A stretch of 64,000 bases of DNA from Clostridia bacterium (GTDB lineage: Bacteria > Bacillota > DAOUPZ01), in the NCBI GenBank assembly GCA_030625885.1, contig DAOUPZ010000013.1:40006-104005 (forward strand). Reading direction: 5' to 3'. A model generated the notes under the pieces. The model had not been told where the DNA came from. It saw only the letters and a list, made by a program, of their open reading frames with translations, and made no database searches. Of the stretch, positions 17,137 to 26,245 are shown one piece after another; within the stretch, counting starts at the first letter, position 1; the number at the start of each line of letters is the position of its first letter. The position numbers and the translations under genes are program-made.

Positions 17137-17619
17137 ATGATGCAACTACAACTTAGTCAAAAAGAAAGAATGCTTTTGGAAGATGAAAAGCATCAAGAAG
17201 AGATTTGTGTGCAAAAATATCAAAATTATGCACAGCAGGCTCATGATCCGCAATTGAAACAAATTTTCAACCAGCTTGCTACCGAGGAGCAGCATCATTA
17301 TGACACTATTAATCAAATGCTTCAAGGGCAGCAACCGAATATGAGTCACGGACAGCAAGGGCAACAAGGGATGGCTCAAGGTGGGCAGACACAGCAATCG
17401 TCTTTCCAGGGCGCTATGAGTAATCAGGGAGATGCGGTACTTTGCAGTGATCTTTTGGCAACAGAAAAATATGTTTCCAGTACGTATGATACCGCTGTTT
17501 TTGAAGCGGTAAACCCTGTTGTAAGACAAGCACTTCAGCATATTCAACAAGATGAACAACAACATGGGCAACAACTTTTTAATTACATGCACAGTCATGG
17601 CATGTATCCTGTAAAATAG
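17137..17619 (+). CDS. CotF-type spore coat protein (ferritin-like)
   Basis: About 160 residues in two similar helical halves, each carrying a ferritin-like pattern (LLEDEKHQEEICVQKYQNYA and LLATEKYVSSTYDTAVFEA). They are joined by a Gln/Gly/Met-rich linker (residues 65-100) and end in a His/Gln-rich tail. This is the CotF/YhcQ coat-protein family of spore formers. AGGAGG precedes two adjacent ATGs; 17140 has the better 7-base spacing, 17137 is the alternative. It is expected in the mother cell under late sigma factors, though I could not mark a clear sigma-K promoter. A terminator follows. Confidence 0.8.
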   Translation: MMQLQLSQKERMLLEDEKHQEEICVQKYQNYAQQAHDPQLKQIFNQLATEEQHHYDTINQMLQGQQPNMSHGQQGQQGMAQGGQTQQSSFQGAMSNQGDAVLCSDLLATEKYVSSTYDTAVFEAVNPVVRQALQHIQQDEQQHGQQLFNYMHSHGMYPVK

Positions 17620-17640
17620 CAAGTAGAATGGATATAATAA

Positions 17641-17678
17641 GAAGAGAGCAGCCTGAGGGCTGTTCTCTTCTTGTTTTT
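17641..17678 (+). terminator. Rho-independent terminator
   Basis: GAAGAGAGCAGCC pairs perfectly with GGCTGTTCTCTTC (allowing G-T) around TGAG, then TTGTTTTT. Confidence 0.8.
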
Positions 17679-17723
17679 AATCTTTTCCTACCTGCTATCT
17701 ATTTTCTTTCTACTTTCCCTGAC

Positions 17724-17778
17724 ATGCAAGAATGGGGACACACCGCTCGTACCTCACGGAATGTCCCCATTCTTGCAT
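17724..17778. repeat. REP-like palindrome (GGGGACA family), copy 2
   Basis: Perfect 17-base arms (17724-17740 and 17762-17778, ATGCAAGAATGGGGACA and its complement) flank a 21-base spacer CACCGCTCGTACC-. The last base overlaps the stop codon of the minus-strand cyclase gene, so the element sits exactly between two converging genes. The spacer occurs in reverse orientation at 36184-36238. Confidence 0.85.
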
Positions 17779-19391
17779 TAGCCTTCAGTCTCTAATTCTT
17801 CGGAATAAATTACAGACTGGTTACGACCATTTTTTTTGGCATGGTACATTGCCATATCTGCTCGGTTAACTAGGTCTTTGATATTTTCAGCTTGGGTAGG
17901 ATAAGAAGCCAGGCCGCAGCTTATCGAAACCGGGGATTGATAGCTGTAAGCTTGCAGAGCGGCGGAATTAAGAATGGCTAAGCGGATTTCCTCGGCTATT
18001 TTATAGGCTTGTTCCATTGTAAAGTCTTCCAGTATAACAATCAATTCTTCTCCCCCATAGCGGAACGAGGTTCCAATTCTTTTGGTTTTATTTTGAATAA
18101 TAGCGGCAATTTCTTTGAGAACGTAATCTCCTGCGATGTGTCCATAGGTATCATTGATTGTTTTAAATAAATCAATATCACAGTAAAGGAGTACAATTTT
18201 CTTGCCATTGGTGAGCATTAATTCGCTGCAATACTCATAAAAATGGCGATGATTATATAGAGAAGTCAGGTTATCGGTAATGGAGAGTGACTTTAACGCT
18301 TCATTTTGCTTTTTGTGTTCTAAAAGATGGGCGGCCATTTCATTGAAGGTATGAGCAAGATTCATGATTTCCTGTGGACCTTTGATGTCTACGGTTCCCA
18401 GTTCTTGTTCAATTTCCATTTTGGTTAGCTGTTGTTCAAGGTTATGGATGGGTCCGGTAATGAATTTTTTAAGCTTCATGCTTAGGAACATAATGAGCAG
18501 AAGGGATAGCGCTAAAATAATAAACTTATTCTGGTTGATGGTATACAAATGATTTAGAATCAAGTCTTCAGACTTGAGAACAGCGACATAGCCTATAGGA
18601 TTATTCAAGATATCGTTCATCGGTTTGCTGCAGATGCTTTTTCCGGTTTTGATGTCCATAAAAAGGCCCTGCTTTATTTTGTCTGCATGTTGGTCATAGT
18701 AACTTGTTAAGGTTTCCTTTGATTCCGTGGTAGAGATGATTGCATCATTTACGATGAAAGATATATCATAGCCGTTATGGCTTTTCAGGTAGTTTAGGAA
18801 TGCAGGCGTAATTTTTTTGCCCAAAAGCACAACGCCGCGAGACGATCCCTTGTAGGATTGCGGGAGGATAGGGCTTACACCGATTATATATACATCTTCG
18901 CCGTAACGCAGCAATCCATTAGGAAATCTGTCACATGATGATTTACTCAGTATCTTTAATAAGTTTTTATTGCTAAGCTGTTTACCGGGTAACAGATCTT
19001 TCAATCCATACGATGTGACAATTTCCCGGTTGCTGTTGATTACAAGAATTAGATTAATATCGAGTTCTTCGGTCAGCCATGTCGTAAAGTTTTCCTGAAA
19101 AAATGCTTGGGCAGTCGGGTTATTGTTACTAACATATTCATAGGTATCATCCCATATGGCATAGTCCCGGGCGGTGTCTTCAATTCTTTTTGATTGGGAT
19201 CTCATGATAATTTGGGTATGGCTGGCTTGAGCGCAGACCGCTTCTTTTTCTATATTAAAGAAACTATTCTGTAAAGCAATTCGATTTATAGTAAAATAAA
19301 TGATTAAGGGGATGATCCCAATAATGAGCATGGCAATCGTTACTCGAAAACTCAATGAATTGCGCAAATCCTTTATGCGAATGGTTTTCAT
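17778..19391 (-). CDS. CHASE4-HAMP-GGDEF diguanylate cyclase
   Basis: 537 residues: first membrane helix at about 17-37, an extracytoplasmic CHASE4 domain (RDYAIWDDTYEYV near residue 75) to about 270, second helix about 280-300, a HAMP-like region to about 350, then GGDEF. The catalytic motif reads RYGGEEL, an active GGEEL variant, while the inhibitory RxxD site five residues upstream is replaced (KRIG), so product inhibition is probably missing. It makes c-di-GMP in response to an extracellular signal. The region downstream of the stop is a REP palindrome. Confidence 0.9.
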   Translation of the reverse strand: MKTIRIKDLRNSLSFRVTIAMLIIGIIPLIIYFTINRIALQNSFFNIEKEAVCAQASHTQIIMRSQSKRIEDTARDYAIWDDTYEYVSNNNPTAQAFFQENFTTWLTEELDINLILVINSNREIVTSYGLKDLLPGKQLSNKNLLKILSKSSCDRFPNGLLRYGEDVYIIGVSPILPQSYKGSSRGVVLLGKKITPAFLNYLKSHNGYDISFIVNDAIISTTESKETLTSYYDQHADKIKQGLFMDIKTGKSICSKPMNDILNNPIGYVAVLKSEDLILNHLYTINQNKFIILALSLLLIMFLSMKLKKFITGPIHNLEQQLTKMEIEQELGTVDIKGPQEIMNLAHTFNEMAAHLLEHKKQNEALKSLSITDNLTSLYNHRHFYEYCSELMLTNGKKIVLLYCDIDLFKTINDTYGHIAGDYVLKEIAAIIQNKTKRIGTSFRYGGEELIVILEDFTMEQAYKIAEEIRLAILNSAALQAYSYQSPVSISCGLASYPTQAENIKDLVNRADMAMYHAKKNGRNQSVIYSEELETEG

Positions 19392-19527
19392 AGCGGATAC
19401 CTCCAGTGTTTCTAAATAGGGAACATATTGTTAGAATATTATAGCATGTTTTACCATATTTTGCACAAAAATACTAATCTGTTAAGCAGTTATATACAAT
19501 AGCTAAAAGCATGTATCTATAAATACG

Positions 19528-19745
19528 CTTGCAACATGGGGACACACCACTCGTACCTTACGGAATAAGAGTTAAGAGTGAAGAACGCTCCCGAAGGTCG
19601 CTGGAAGAAAAAGATTAAAAGATTGAGAACAGCTCTTCCCTCTTCCAGCGAACGCAGAGAGCGATCTTTCCTCTATTTCTTAATCTTTTAACTGTCCATT
19701 GTCCATTGTCAACTGTTAACTAAAAAACGGCGATCGCCGTTTCCT
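19528..19745. repeat. Half REP element plus mosaic repeat
   Basis: 19528-19566 carries the left arm and spacer of the GGGGACA element (GCAACATGGGGACACACCACTCG...) with no right arm. It is followed by mosaic repeat modules: CGCTCCCGAAGGTCGCTGGAAG, the inverse-like CTTCCAGCGAACGCAGAGAGCGATC, then CTGTCCATTGTCCATTGTC and a CGGCGATCGCCG hairpin. The intergenic gap 19392-19830 holds nothing else I can identify. Confidence 0.6.
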
Positions 19746-19830
19746 AATCTCCAGTTCGTTCCAGAAGGATAATAGTGTTTTTTAGTTGAATATACTAGTT
19801 TGAGAAAAAAACACCAAGGAGCTGACTGAT

Positions 19831-20148
19831 ATGACACAACCCAAAGAAGACATGGGTATTACTAAGAACATTCGCGTTGTCGAGTGGCTGAAGACGGAAT
19901 TAATTTCCACAATAGGTACCTTGTTTAAACATTTGCTTCACAGCACAGAAGAAGGTATAATAACATCAGTTTCTTATATTATTATTATAGCCTATGTTAT
20001 TGGTAGGCGTTTGGGGATTGATTTTTGCCGGGTAGATCGGGAAGTGAAACGATTACTGCGGGCTCAAATTGATGAAAAGCATGAAGTGGAGAAATGGTAT
20101 GGTGATTTTTCTGAAATGCTTTCATATTTTGATAGCAAACAGAGGTGA
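19831..20148 (+). CDS. MazG-like family small protein
   Basis: 105 residues with a helical pattern of the MazG/all-alpha NTP pyrophosphatase-like family: EWLKTELISTIGTLFKHL, a central helical segment, RVDREVKRLLRAQI, and a charged end. It lacks a clear EExxE metal motif, so catalysis is doubtful. Comparable small MazG-like genes often precede yybS and rplI in Firmicutes. Its stop overlaps the first possible start of yybS by 4 bases, indicating translational coupling. Confidence 0.6.
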   Translation: MTQPKEDMGITKNIRVVEWLKTELISTIGTLFKHLLHSTEEGIITSVSYIIIIAYVIGRRLGIDFCRVDREVKRLLRAQIDEKHEVEKWYGDFSEMLSYFDSKQR

Positions 20149-20153
20149 GTAGA

Positions 20154-21110
20154 TTGGAACAACATTTTAAAACAAGGTCGATGGTGGAAACGGCATTACT
20201 AACCGCAATCACGGTGATTTTTTCTTTTGCCGGGCTCTATATTCCTTTTTTTGGCATCGTGATTACGTTAATCTGGCCTGTTCCCATTGTCATTCTTGTA
20301 ACCCGCCATGGATTGTCCTGGGGTGTGATGGCCACAATTGTATCGGGTCTTTTGGTCATGATGTTCAGCGGCCCATTGGCAGCTATTACCATCGTGGGAA
20401 GCTTTGGTTTAATTGGAATTGCGTTGGGATATGCCTTAAAGCGGGATGAAACGCCGGGCAAGGTTTTGTTTGCCGGAACAGCGGCTTCTTTTATCTCTAA
20501 GGTACTGGTTATTGCTTTAACGATGGCGATTATTGGGATGAATCCCATTCAGGAGCAGCTTAAGATTATGGAACAAACGATGCGTAGCAGTATGGATTTT
20601 TATCATTTAATGGGTATAAAAGCAAATGATTTAGCGATGATGGAGAAAACGCTTGAAACCTTGATGGAACAGATGCGGTTGATTGTTCCAGCCAGCTTTA
20701 TGATCGGTGGTTTATTTGACGGGGCTTTGAATTATGTGGTGGCAAAAGTAATCTTGAAGAAGTTGGGACACCCGCTTAAACAGATTGCCCCTTTTGCTTC
20801 CTGGCAGCTTTCTCGGGGAGCGGCAGGTAGTTTGGCAGCGGCGCTTTTAATTGCTTATATGGGATTAAAATCGGGGGGGGAATCATGGAAGATTATCAGT
20901 ATTAATGTCCAAATCATTTTCTTCATTATTTTTGCCATTCAGGGATTAGCTGTAGCCTTATTTTATATGAAGCGTTTCTATCGTTCACGGATCGTACAAA
21001 TTTTGCTTGCCGCTTTTGTTCTGTTCAATCCATTATTGTCACAGCTTTTATCGTTTCTGGGAATGATTGATTCTTTTGTGGATTTCCGTAAGTTAAGGGT
21101 AAGTGAATAA
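20154..21110 (+). CDS. yybS: YybS family membrane protein (DUF2232)
   Basis: About 318 residues with eight hydrophobic helices. The N-terminal half (TALLTAITVIFSFAGLYIP, then MFSGPLAAITIVGSFGLIG) is typical of DUF2232/YybS, a family with a fold like substrate-binding ECF S components but without known function. The C-terminal part has FASWQLSRGAAGSLAAALL. Start TTG 20154 follows AGAGGTGAG; GTG 20145 is the alternative and would overlap the previous gene. In Bacillus, yybS is followed by gdpP and rplI; here rplI follows directly after 115 bases and no gdpP is present. Confidence 0.8.
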   Translation: MEQHFKTRSMVETALLTAITVIFSFAGLYIPFFGIVITLIWPVPIVILVTRHGLSWGVMATIVSGLLVMMFSGPLAAITIVGSFGLIGIALGYALKRDETPGKVLFAGTAASFISKVLVIALTMAIIGMNPIQEQLKIMEQTMRSSMDFYHLMGIKANDLAMMEKTLETLMEQMRLIVPASFMIGGLFDGALNYVVAKVILKKLGHPLKQIAPFASWQLSRGAAGSLAAALLIAYMGLKSGGESWKIISINVQIIFFIIFAIQGLAVALFYMKRFYRSRIVQILLAAFVLFNPLLSQLLSFLGMIDSFVDFRKLRVSE

Positions 21111-21225
21111 GAAAAACCCTTCAGGATTTTTCGGCGGAAAGGGGAAAGTAAGGGACTAAAAGATAATAGATTAAAGAGTGCAGCAAGAGAAGATTACAAA
21201 TATCATATTATAGGAGGAATACATC

Positions 21226-21672
21226 ATGAAGGTTATTTTGTTAGATAAAGTTAAAGGGTTGGGAGAAAAAGATGCGGTTGTTAATGCTTCTGAAGGCTAT
21301 GTTCGTAATTTTTTAGTGCCGCGTGGTTTAGCTGTGGAAGCAACACCAGCAGAGATGAAGAAGTTGGACAAGAAAAAAGCGAATGAAGCACACAAAGAAG
21401 AAGAAAATAAGAAAGAAGCACAAGCACTTAAAGCACGTTTGGAAAAAACCATGGTAACGATCAACACAAAGGCGGGAGATGCGGGGCGTCTTTTCGGTTC
21501 AATTACCAATAAAGATATTGCAACCGTATTGAAAAATGAACACGAGATTGTTATTGACAAACGGAAGATTGAGCTGTCTGACACGATTAAGCAATTGGGT
21601 ACTTACGAGGCAGTTGTCAAGGTTTATCCCAATATTGCAGCAAAATTAAGGATTCAAGTGAAAGAGCAGTAG
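21226..21672 (+). CDS. rplI: Ribosomal protein bL9
   Basis: 148 residues, full length. The N domain MKVILLDKVKGLGEKDAVVNASEGYVRNFLVPRGLA is diagnostic, followed by the long connecting helix (KKKANEAHKEEENKKEAQALK) and the C domain with AGRLFGSITNKDI. It binds domain V of 23S rRNA at the base of the L1 stalk. SD ATAGGAGGA is 7 bases before the ATG. Second member of the yybS-rplI-lonC run; only 20 bases separate it from lonC. Confidence 0.97.
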   Translation: MKVILLDKVKGLGEKDAVVNASEGYVRNFLVPRGLAVEATPAEMKKLDKKKANEAHKEEENKKEAQALKARLEKTMVTINTKAGDAGRLFGSITNKDIATVLKNEHEIVIDKRKIELSDTIKQLGTYEAVVKVYPNIAAKLRIQVKEQ

Positions 21673-21691
21673 CAAACTGAAAGGGGATACT

Positions 21692-23611
21692 ATGAAAAAT
21701 TTTATCGAGGGCCTATTAAAATTAGACAAATCAGGCCTTAAGGGCAGAATGGCTCCAGACGAGCAAACAAAACGGCAGGTGAATACACTTTTTGGCATAT
21801 TATCCGATCTCTATGGTTCTGATAAGCTGATTATGAAAGCAGGCAAATTAGAAGCACTAGATATAATGAAATCGGAGAATATTTGTGAAAAAGTTTTAGC
21901 CTTACAGCGCATTATTTTAGAAAATCCTACCTTAGATGAGGTTCCCAAAATAGAAGATATTCCGAATATCATAGAAGAATTAGAAGATGAAATAGCGAGT
22001 ATCATTGCGCGTCGGTCTGTAGAAGATGAATTGGAAAAGCGCATTCATATCCATATGCAGGAGCGCCATGAAGACTATGTCAAAGAGATCAAAATGCAGA
22101 TTCTAAAAGAAGAAAGCGGTCCGGAAAATGCCCATACTTTGAAAAAGTTAGCTCTGCTAGAGAAATTGGGGCGGGTTCAACTTACACCTTCTACCATCGA
22201 TTTGATTCGTCCCAGCAAACTAGAAGAAGTGGTTGGACAGCAAGCAGCCATACAAGCTTTGTTGGCCAAAATTGCTTCGCCTTATCCTCAACATGTTATT
22301 TTATATGGTCCTCCAGGTGTGGGGAAAACCACTGTAGCGCGGTTGGCATTGCAAAAAGCCAAGCGGTTGCCTTATACGCCCTTTAGTAAAGAGGCAACGT
22401 TTATTGAAGCAGATGGAACAACGATGCGGTGGGATCCCCGGGAAATCAGTAATCCCCTTCTTGGTTCTGTTCATGATCCAATTTATCAAGGTGCCAGGAA
22501 GGATCTTGCTGAGGGGGGTATCCCTGAACCTAAAACAGGTATGGTGACAGAGGCACATGGCGGCGTTTTATTTATTGATGAAATTGGTGAATTGGATATA
22601 ATGCTGCAAAATAAGCTGCTTAAAGTTCTGGAAGATAAGCGGGTTCAATTTGAGTCTCCCTATTATGATCCATCAGACCCCAACTTGCCCCAGTATGTTA
22701 AAAAACTGTTTGAAGAAGGGGCTCCGGCAGATTTTGTGCTGATAGGAGCGACCACTCGTGATCCTTCCGATATTAGCCCGGCAATTCGTTCGCGTTGTGC
22801 GGAAGTGTATTTTGAACCGTTATCCCAAAAACAGGTTGAACAGATTGTCATCCAGGCGGCGCACAAGCTGAAAGTGAAATTGGCAGCGGGTGTTCCGGAA
22901 ATCATCAGCCGATATACGATTGAAGGTCGTAAGGCAGTAGGTATTTTAGCAGATGCCTATGGTATGGTGTTGTATCGGAATGAAAAATTGCATCGTAATG
23001 ATCAAGTGGTGCGTATTAGTGAAGAAGATGTGATTCAAATAACGCAAACGAGCCGTCTGGTGCCTCATGCCTTTCATAAAGCCCAGGACAGAAAAGAAAT
23101 TGGTCATGTATTTGGACTGGGTGTGAGTGGTTATATGGGTTCTGTGATTGAAATAGAAGCGTTAGCGTTTCCGGTAGCAAAGGAGGGGAAAGGGACCATC
23201 CGTTTTAATGAAACAGCGGGTTCTATGGCTAAAGACTCTGTTTTTAATGCCACTTCATTGATTCGGAAGGTTTCAGGCAAAGACCCGGCGCAATATGATA
23301 TTCATGTGAATGTCATAGGGGGCGGTAATATCGACGGCCCTTCAGCAGGGGGTGCAATTTTTATCGTTCTCCTCAGTGTTATAACAGAAAAACCCATTCG
23401 TCAGGACATCGCGATGACGGGAGAAATATCCATTCAAGGCAATATTCGTGCTGTGGGTGGGATTGTGGAAAAAATCTATGGTGCTAAACAGGCAGGCATG
23501 AAAAAGGTGTTGATTCCAAAAGAGAATAAAGAAGATGTTCCGGTGGATCTAAAAGGTATTGAAGTCATATTTATTGATCATATTGATGATGTGATGCGAG
23601 AAGTGTTTTAG
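21692..23611 (+). CDS. lonC: Lon-family ATP-dependent protease (LonC type)
   Basis: 639 residues. A short N-terminal helical region replaces the Lon substrate domain. The AAA+ module has Walker A GPPGVGKTT (residues 206-214, Lys212), Walker B LFIDEIGEL and an IRSRCAEV arginine-finger segment. The Lon protease domain has the catalytic serine Ser551 in GPSAGG and the lysine partner about 43 residues later. There is no membrane segment, which separates it from the archaeal-type LonB. LonC/LonB proteins of spore formers act in sporulation or stress proteolysis. It overlaps no other gene and follows rplI. The position where dnaB (replicative helicase) usually sits after rplI is taken by this gene. 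Confidence 0.88.
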   Translation: MKNFIEGLLKLDKSGLKGRMAPDEQTKRQVNTLFGILSDLYGSDKLIMKAGKLEALDIMKSENICEKVLALQRIILENPTLDEVPKIEDIPNIIEELEDEIASIIARRSVEDELEKRIHIHMQERHEDYVKEIKMQILKEESGPENAHTLKKLALLEKLGRVQLTPSTIDLIRPSKLEEVVGQQAAIQALLAKIASPYPQHVILYGPPGVGKTTVARLALQKAKRLPYTPFSKEATFIEADGTTMRWDPREISNPLLGSVHDPIYQGARKDLAEGGIPEPKTGMVTEAHGGVLFIDEIGELDIMLQNKLLKVLEDKRVQFESPYYDPSDPNLPQYVKKLFEEGAPADFVLIGATTRDPSDISPAIRSRCAEVYFEPLSQKQVEQIVIQAAHKLKVKLAAGVPEIISRYTIEGRKAVGILADAYGMVLYRNEKLHRNDQVVRISEEDVIQITQTSRLVPHAFHKAQDRKEIGHVFGLGVSGYMGSVIEIEALAFPVAKEGKGTIRFNETAGSMAKDSVFNATSLIRKVSGKDPAQYDIHVNVIGGGNIDGPSAGGAIFIVLLSVITEKPIRQDIAMTGEISIQGNIRAVGGIVEKIYGAKQAGMKKVLIPKENKEDVPVDLKGIEVIFIDHIDDVMREVF

Positions 23612-23768
23612 GAACAGCCTTCGGCTGCTCCGGCAGGTAGCAACCAGCAGGTAGCAGGTAGGGAAAGATTATAGTACGAGGAACGAGAAAAGAGCGCTCC
23701 CGATGGAGCGTTTTTTTCCCTACCTGCTACAGCGAGCAAAGCGAGCGTGCTACCTGTCACCTGCTGGC
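23612..23768. repeat. Mosaic intergenic repeat, inverted arms
   Basis: Directly after the lonC stop: hairpin GAACAGCC-TTC-GGCTG, then GGCAGGTAGCAACCAGCAGG, a GTAGCAGGTAGGGAAAG arm, a CGCTC...GAGCGTTTTTTT terminator (23696-23717) and the complementary arm TTTCCCTACCTGCTA ending at CACCTGCTGGC. The outer arms form a long foldback, so the repeat also supplies the lonC terminator. Confidence 0.75.
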
Positions 23769-23844
23769 ACGCTTGATATGATTAACCAAATATATATAAA
23801 TATTATTGATTGTATAGAACATAGAGAGAAAGTGGTGATGCAAC

Positions 23845-24294
23845 GTGCGTGCCATTGTACAGCGGGTAACGAGTGGAAAGGTTTCCGTTGATGGAGAAAC
23901 CATTGGAGAGATTGGTAAAGGATTAGTGGTTCTCTTGGGTGTGGGTGAAGGCGATACGGAAGCCGATGTGAAGTATTTAAAGGACAAAACTTGTGGTTTG
24001 CGCATTTTCTCGGATGCAGATGACAAAATGAATTTATCATTATTAGATATTGGCGGGGAGATGTTGGTGGTATCGCAATTTACGCTTTATGGTGATTGCC
24101 GCAAGGGAAAACGTCCCAGCTTTTCGCGGGCCGGGGATCCTTTGATCGCTAAAAAGTTATATGAGGATTTTGTCGCAGCGGTACGTGAAGCAGGTATTAA
24201 AGCGGCAACCGGCCAGTTTCAGGCAGATATGCTGGTGGAAATCTTGAATGATGGACCGGTGACATTGATGCTGGATAGCGGGAAGGGGTTTTAG
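23845..24294 (+). CDS. dtd: D-aminoacyl-tRNA deacylase
   Basis: 149 residues, full length. The two cross-subunit motifs are intact: VSQFTLYGD near residue 78 and [11 protein letters not shown] near the end. N terminus MRAIVQRV is typical. The start is GTG 23845, preceded by GGTGAT. The homodimer removes D-amino acids, and glycine from mischarged tRNA-Ala, to keep the pool of tRNA clean. It stands alone between two repeat-filled gaps; no rel gene, its frequent neighbour, is next to it. Confidence 0.95.
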   Translation: MRAIVQRVTSGKVSVDGETIGEIGKGLVVLLGVGEGDTEADVKYLKDKTCGLRIFSDADDKMNLSLLDIGGEMLVVSQFTLYGDCRKGKRPSFSRAGDPLIAKKLYEDFVAAVREAGIKAATGQFQADMLVEILNDGPVTLMLDSGKGF

Positions 24295-24813
24295 TTATTA
24301 GCTTAAAGGAAAAGATAAAAGAAGCAGGTAGGAGGTAGGGAAAGAATAGTTGACAGTTGAGAGTTGACAGTTGATAGTTAAGGGATTATAAAAGATAGTT
24401 GAAAGTAGAAAGTGGAAAGAACGCAGTCTGAGACTGCTGAAAGCTAAAAGATTAAAAGATCATTATTAGTTATAGATTTCCAAGCTGATAACTTAAATTA
24501 TAAACTCTTTAATTTTTTATAGTTTGAATCAATTAAGTAATAAAAAAACTTTATATATACAAAACGCAATGAATATATTTAAATTCCTTAATCTTTTACT
24601 TCCAACTAACCAACTAACCAACTAACTGCTCAATAATAATTTTATTTTTGACATTGGATATCTATATCAGCTTAAAGTAAGACATAAGGGGAAAGAACTT
24701 TAAATATTAATATTAATATTAATGTTGGAAGAGATTTTAGAATTAAGAGTAATATGCTAAATTGGGGGCAGTTTCTATTTCTATAGGGTTTTATTAATAG
24801 GAGGTTAATGCAT
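24295..24813. other. Intergenic region with repeat modules and low-complexity tracts
   Basis: No gene. Contains GCAGGTAGGAGGTAGGGAAAG (24325-24345), tandem TTGACAGTTGAGAGTTGACAG, a CGCAGTCTGAGACTGC module (24422-24438), a CCAACTAACCAACTAACC microsatellite near 24605, and an AATATTAATATTAATATTAA tract near 24705. The last 100 bases are AT-rich and probably hold the promoter of the next gene. Confidence 0.6.
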
Positions 24814-25146
24814 ATGGCTAGATTAATAACTAAAATAGAAGCTAAAGAAAATATGGATTATAGGGGTAAGCCTGCACTAGAGGTAAACATTGTTTTGGAA
24901 AATGGTACGACAGGTAAATTGATATACCCAACAAGTGATCAGGTAGCAAATGCAGTAGAGGATGTAAATCATATTATTGCACCTCAGATTATTGGATTTG
25001 ATGCTTTTGATCAGCAGGATATTGATAGAAAATTAGTTGAGTTAAATGGTGATCGTATAAAAGGAAAATTAAATCTTCATTCTATTTCAGCCGTATCACA
25101 GGCGGTAACAAAGACAGCAGAAGCATATTTAAAAACGTTTAAGTAA
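24814..25146 (+). CDS. Stand-alone enolase N-terminal-domain-like protein
   Basis: 110 residues aligning with the N-terminal domain of enolase only. MARLITKIEAKE, YRGKPALEVNIVLENGTTGK, VANAVEDVNHIIAPQIIGFD, AFDQQDIDRKLVELNGD and the closing ISAVSQAVTKTAEAYL each match a segment of the intact enolase at 36369-37655, which has for example [22 protein letters not shown] text. The loop between strand and helix ([16 protein letters not shown] in enolase) is replaced by PTSDQ, and the whole catalytic barrel is absent. It has its own AGGAGG (start ATG 24814; ATG 24808 is too close), a proper stop and no decay, so it looks like a maintained gene, not debris. Function unknown; it might bind enolase or act as a structural mimic. 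It cannot have enolase activity. Confidence 0.75.
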   Translation: MARLITKIEAKENMDYRGKPALEVNIVLENGTTGKLIYPTSDQVANAVEDVNHIIAPQIIGFDAFDQQDIDRKLVELNGDRIKGKLNLHSISAVSQAVTKTAEAYLKTFK

Positions 25147-25196
25147 AAAATAGGGACATTCCCCAATTTCGTATATTAAGGAAGGTGTAACATATC

Positions 25197-25808
25197 ATGC
25201 ATATCGAAAAAATAGTGATTGATTCTGTTCAAACGAATTGCTACTTATTAATAGATGAAACGGATCATGAGGCTTTTGTGGTTGATCCGGGCGGGGAACC
25301 GCAAAAGATTTTAGATAAAATTGAAGAACTGGGTTGTAAGGTTAAAGCGATTATTAATACGCATGGCCATTATGATCATATCGGTGCAAATGAGGCCATC
25401 AAGGAAGCGACGGATGCACCGATCTGGATTCACGGTGATGATGCACCGATGCTCATGGATGCGGAGAAAAACCTTTCGATTTTTATGCGGAAAGATTTGA
25501 TAACGCCTTCGGCAGATCGTATGCTGGAAGCGGGTGATGTACTTAAATTAGGAGATCACTCTTTTGAAGTCATGTCTACCCCGGGTCATTCACCGGGTTC
25601 TATCTGCCTTTATGGAGAAGGCATCTTGATTTCCGGGGATACGTTATTTTGCCGCGGGCGGGGACGTACGAATTTTCCCGGTGGTTCAACGGAACAGATT
25701 ATGGATTCCATTAAGAATAAGATTCTGGTTTTACCCGAAGAAACCAGGGTATATCCCGGACATGGAATGGAAACAGCCATTGGAGCAGAAAAACCTTATT
25801 TTGCATAA
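25197..25808 (+). CDS. Metallo-beta-lactamase-fold hydrolase (glyoxalase II-like)
   Basis: 203 residues. Metal motif THGHYDHIG near residue 58, later His in PGHSPGS near 132, Asp in ISGDTLF near 151, and a final PGHG histidine motif near 188: all five metal-site elements of the glyoxalase II-like subgroup. The C-terminal substrate helix domain of true glyoxalase II is missing, as in the short YcbL-type hydrolases. It probably cleaves a thioester. Start ATG 25197 follows AAGGTG. The last codons form the left arm of a long terminator. Confidence 0.88.
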   Translation: MHIEKIVIDSVQTNCYLLIDETDHEAFVVDPGGEPQKILDKIEELGCKVKAIINTHGHYDHIGANEAIKEATDAPIWIHGDDAPMLMDAEKNLSIFMRKDLITPSADRMLEAGDVLKLGDHSFEVMSTPGHSPGSICLYGEGILISGDTLFCRGRGRTNFPGGSTEQIMDSIKNKILVLPEETRVYPGHGMETAIGAEKPYFA

Positions 25809-25853
25809 AAAAAACAGCCGAATTGATCGGCTGTTTTTTTTATGCAAAATAAG
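25795..25853. terminator. Very long bidirectional terminator hairpin
   Basis: Perfect 26-base arms (25795-25820, 25828-25853) with a 7-base loop. The core AAACAGCCG/CGGCTGTTTTTTTT is a standard terminator. The outer part extends into the last codons and stop of the hydrolase gene, so coding sequence and hairpin were duplicated together. Confidence 0.9.
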
Positions 25854-26169
25854 AGTTGGCAGTTAGGGAGAAATAAATATTAAATTCTAGAATCACATAT
25901 CGATAAGAAGGTGCATAACAAAAAATTACAAAATTGAAATCATAAGCCATAATATGAAGAAAATGAATGAAAAATGACGTTATGCAGCATAATGATACAA
26001 TTTGTGTCATAATATGCATGAATTTGGTGAGCCAACAATTTTGTTTTTGTGTATACATGATATATAATACAGTAAACGAATTAATAATAAAGATTATATT
26101 ATAACAAGTAACTATTTTTTAAAATAAGTATGTTCAAAAAAAAATATGAGATTCCGAGTCTGTTTACCT

Positions 26170-26245
26170 AAGGTTTTAGAAAGCGATGGTAATTGACCGC
26201 TAGGGTTTATTGGGAAACGAATAGGCCTCCTGCTTTGGAAAGGAA
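26170..26245 (+). promoter_or_regulatory. Candidate c-di-GMP-II riboswitch upstream of chemoreceptor
   Basis: AAAGC (26180-26184) and GCTTT (26232-26236) can form the closing stem. Between them are GCGATGG, an AATTGACCGC segment and AGGGTTTATTGGGAAAC, then AGGCCTCC. The GGGTTTA...TTGGG and following CC-rich strand resemble the pseudoknotted core of class II c-di-GMP aptamers (for example the Clostridium acetobutylicum one). Recognised from memory; no covariance search was possible. A chemoreceptor is a usual target, and two cyclases are encoded in this window. Confidence 0.5.
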
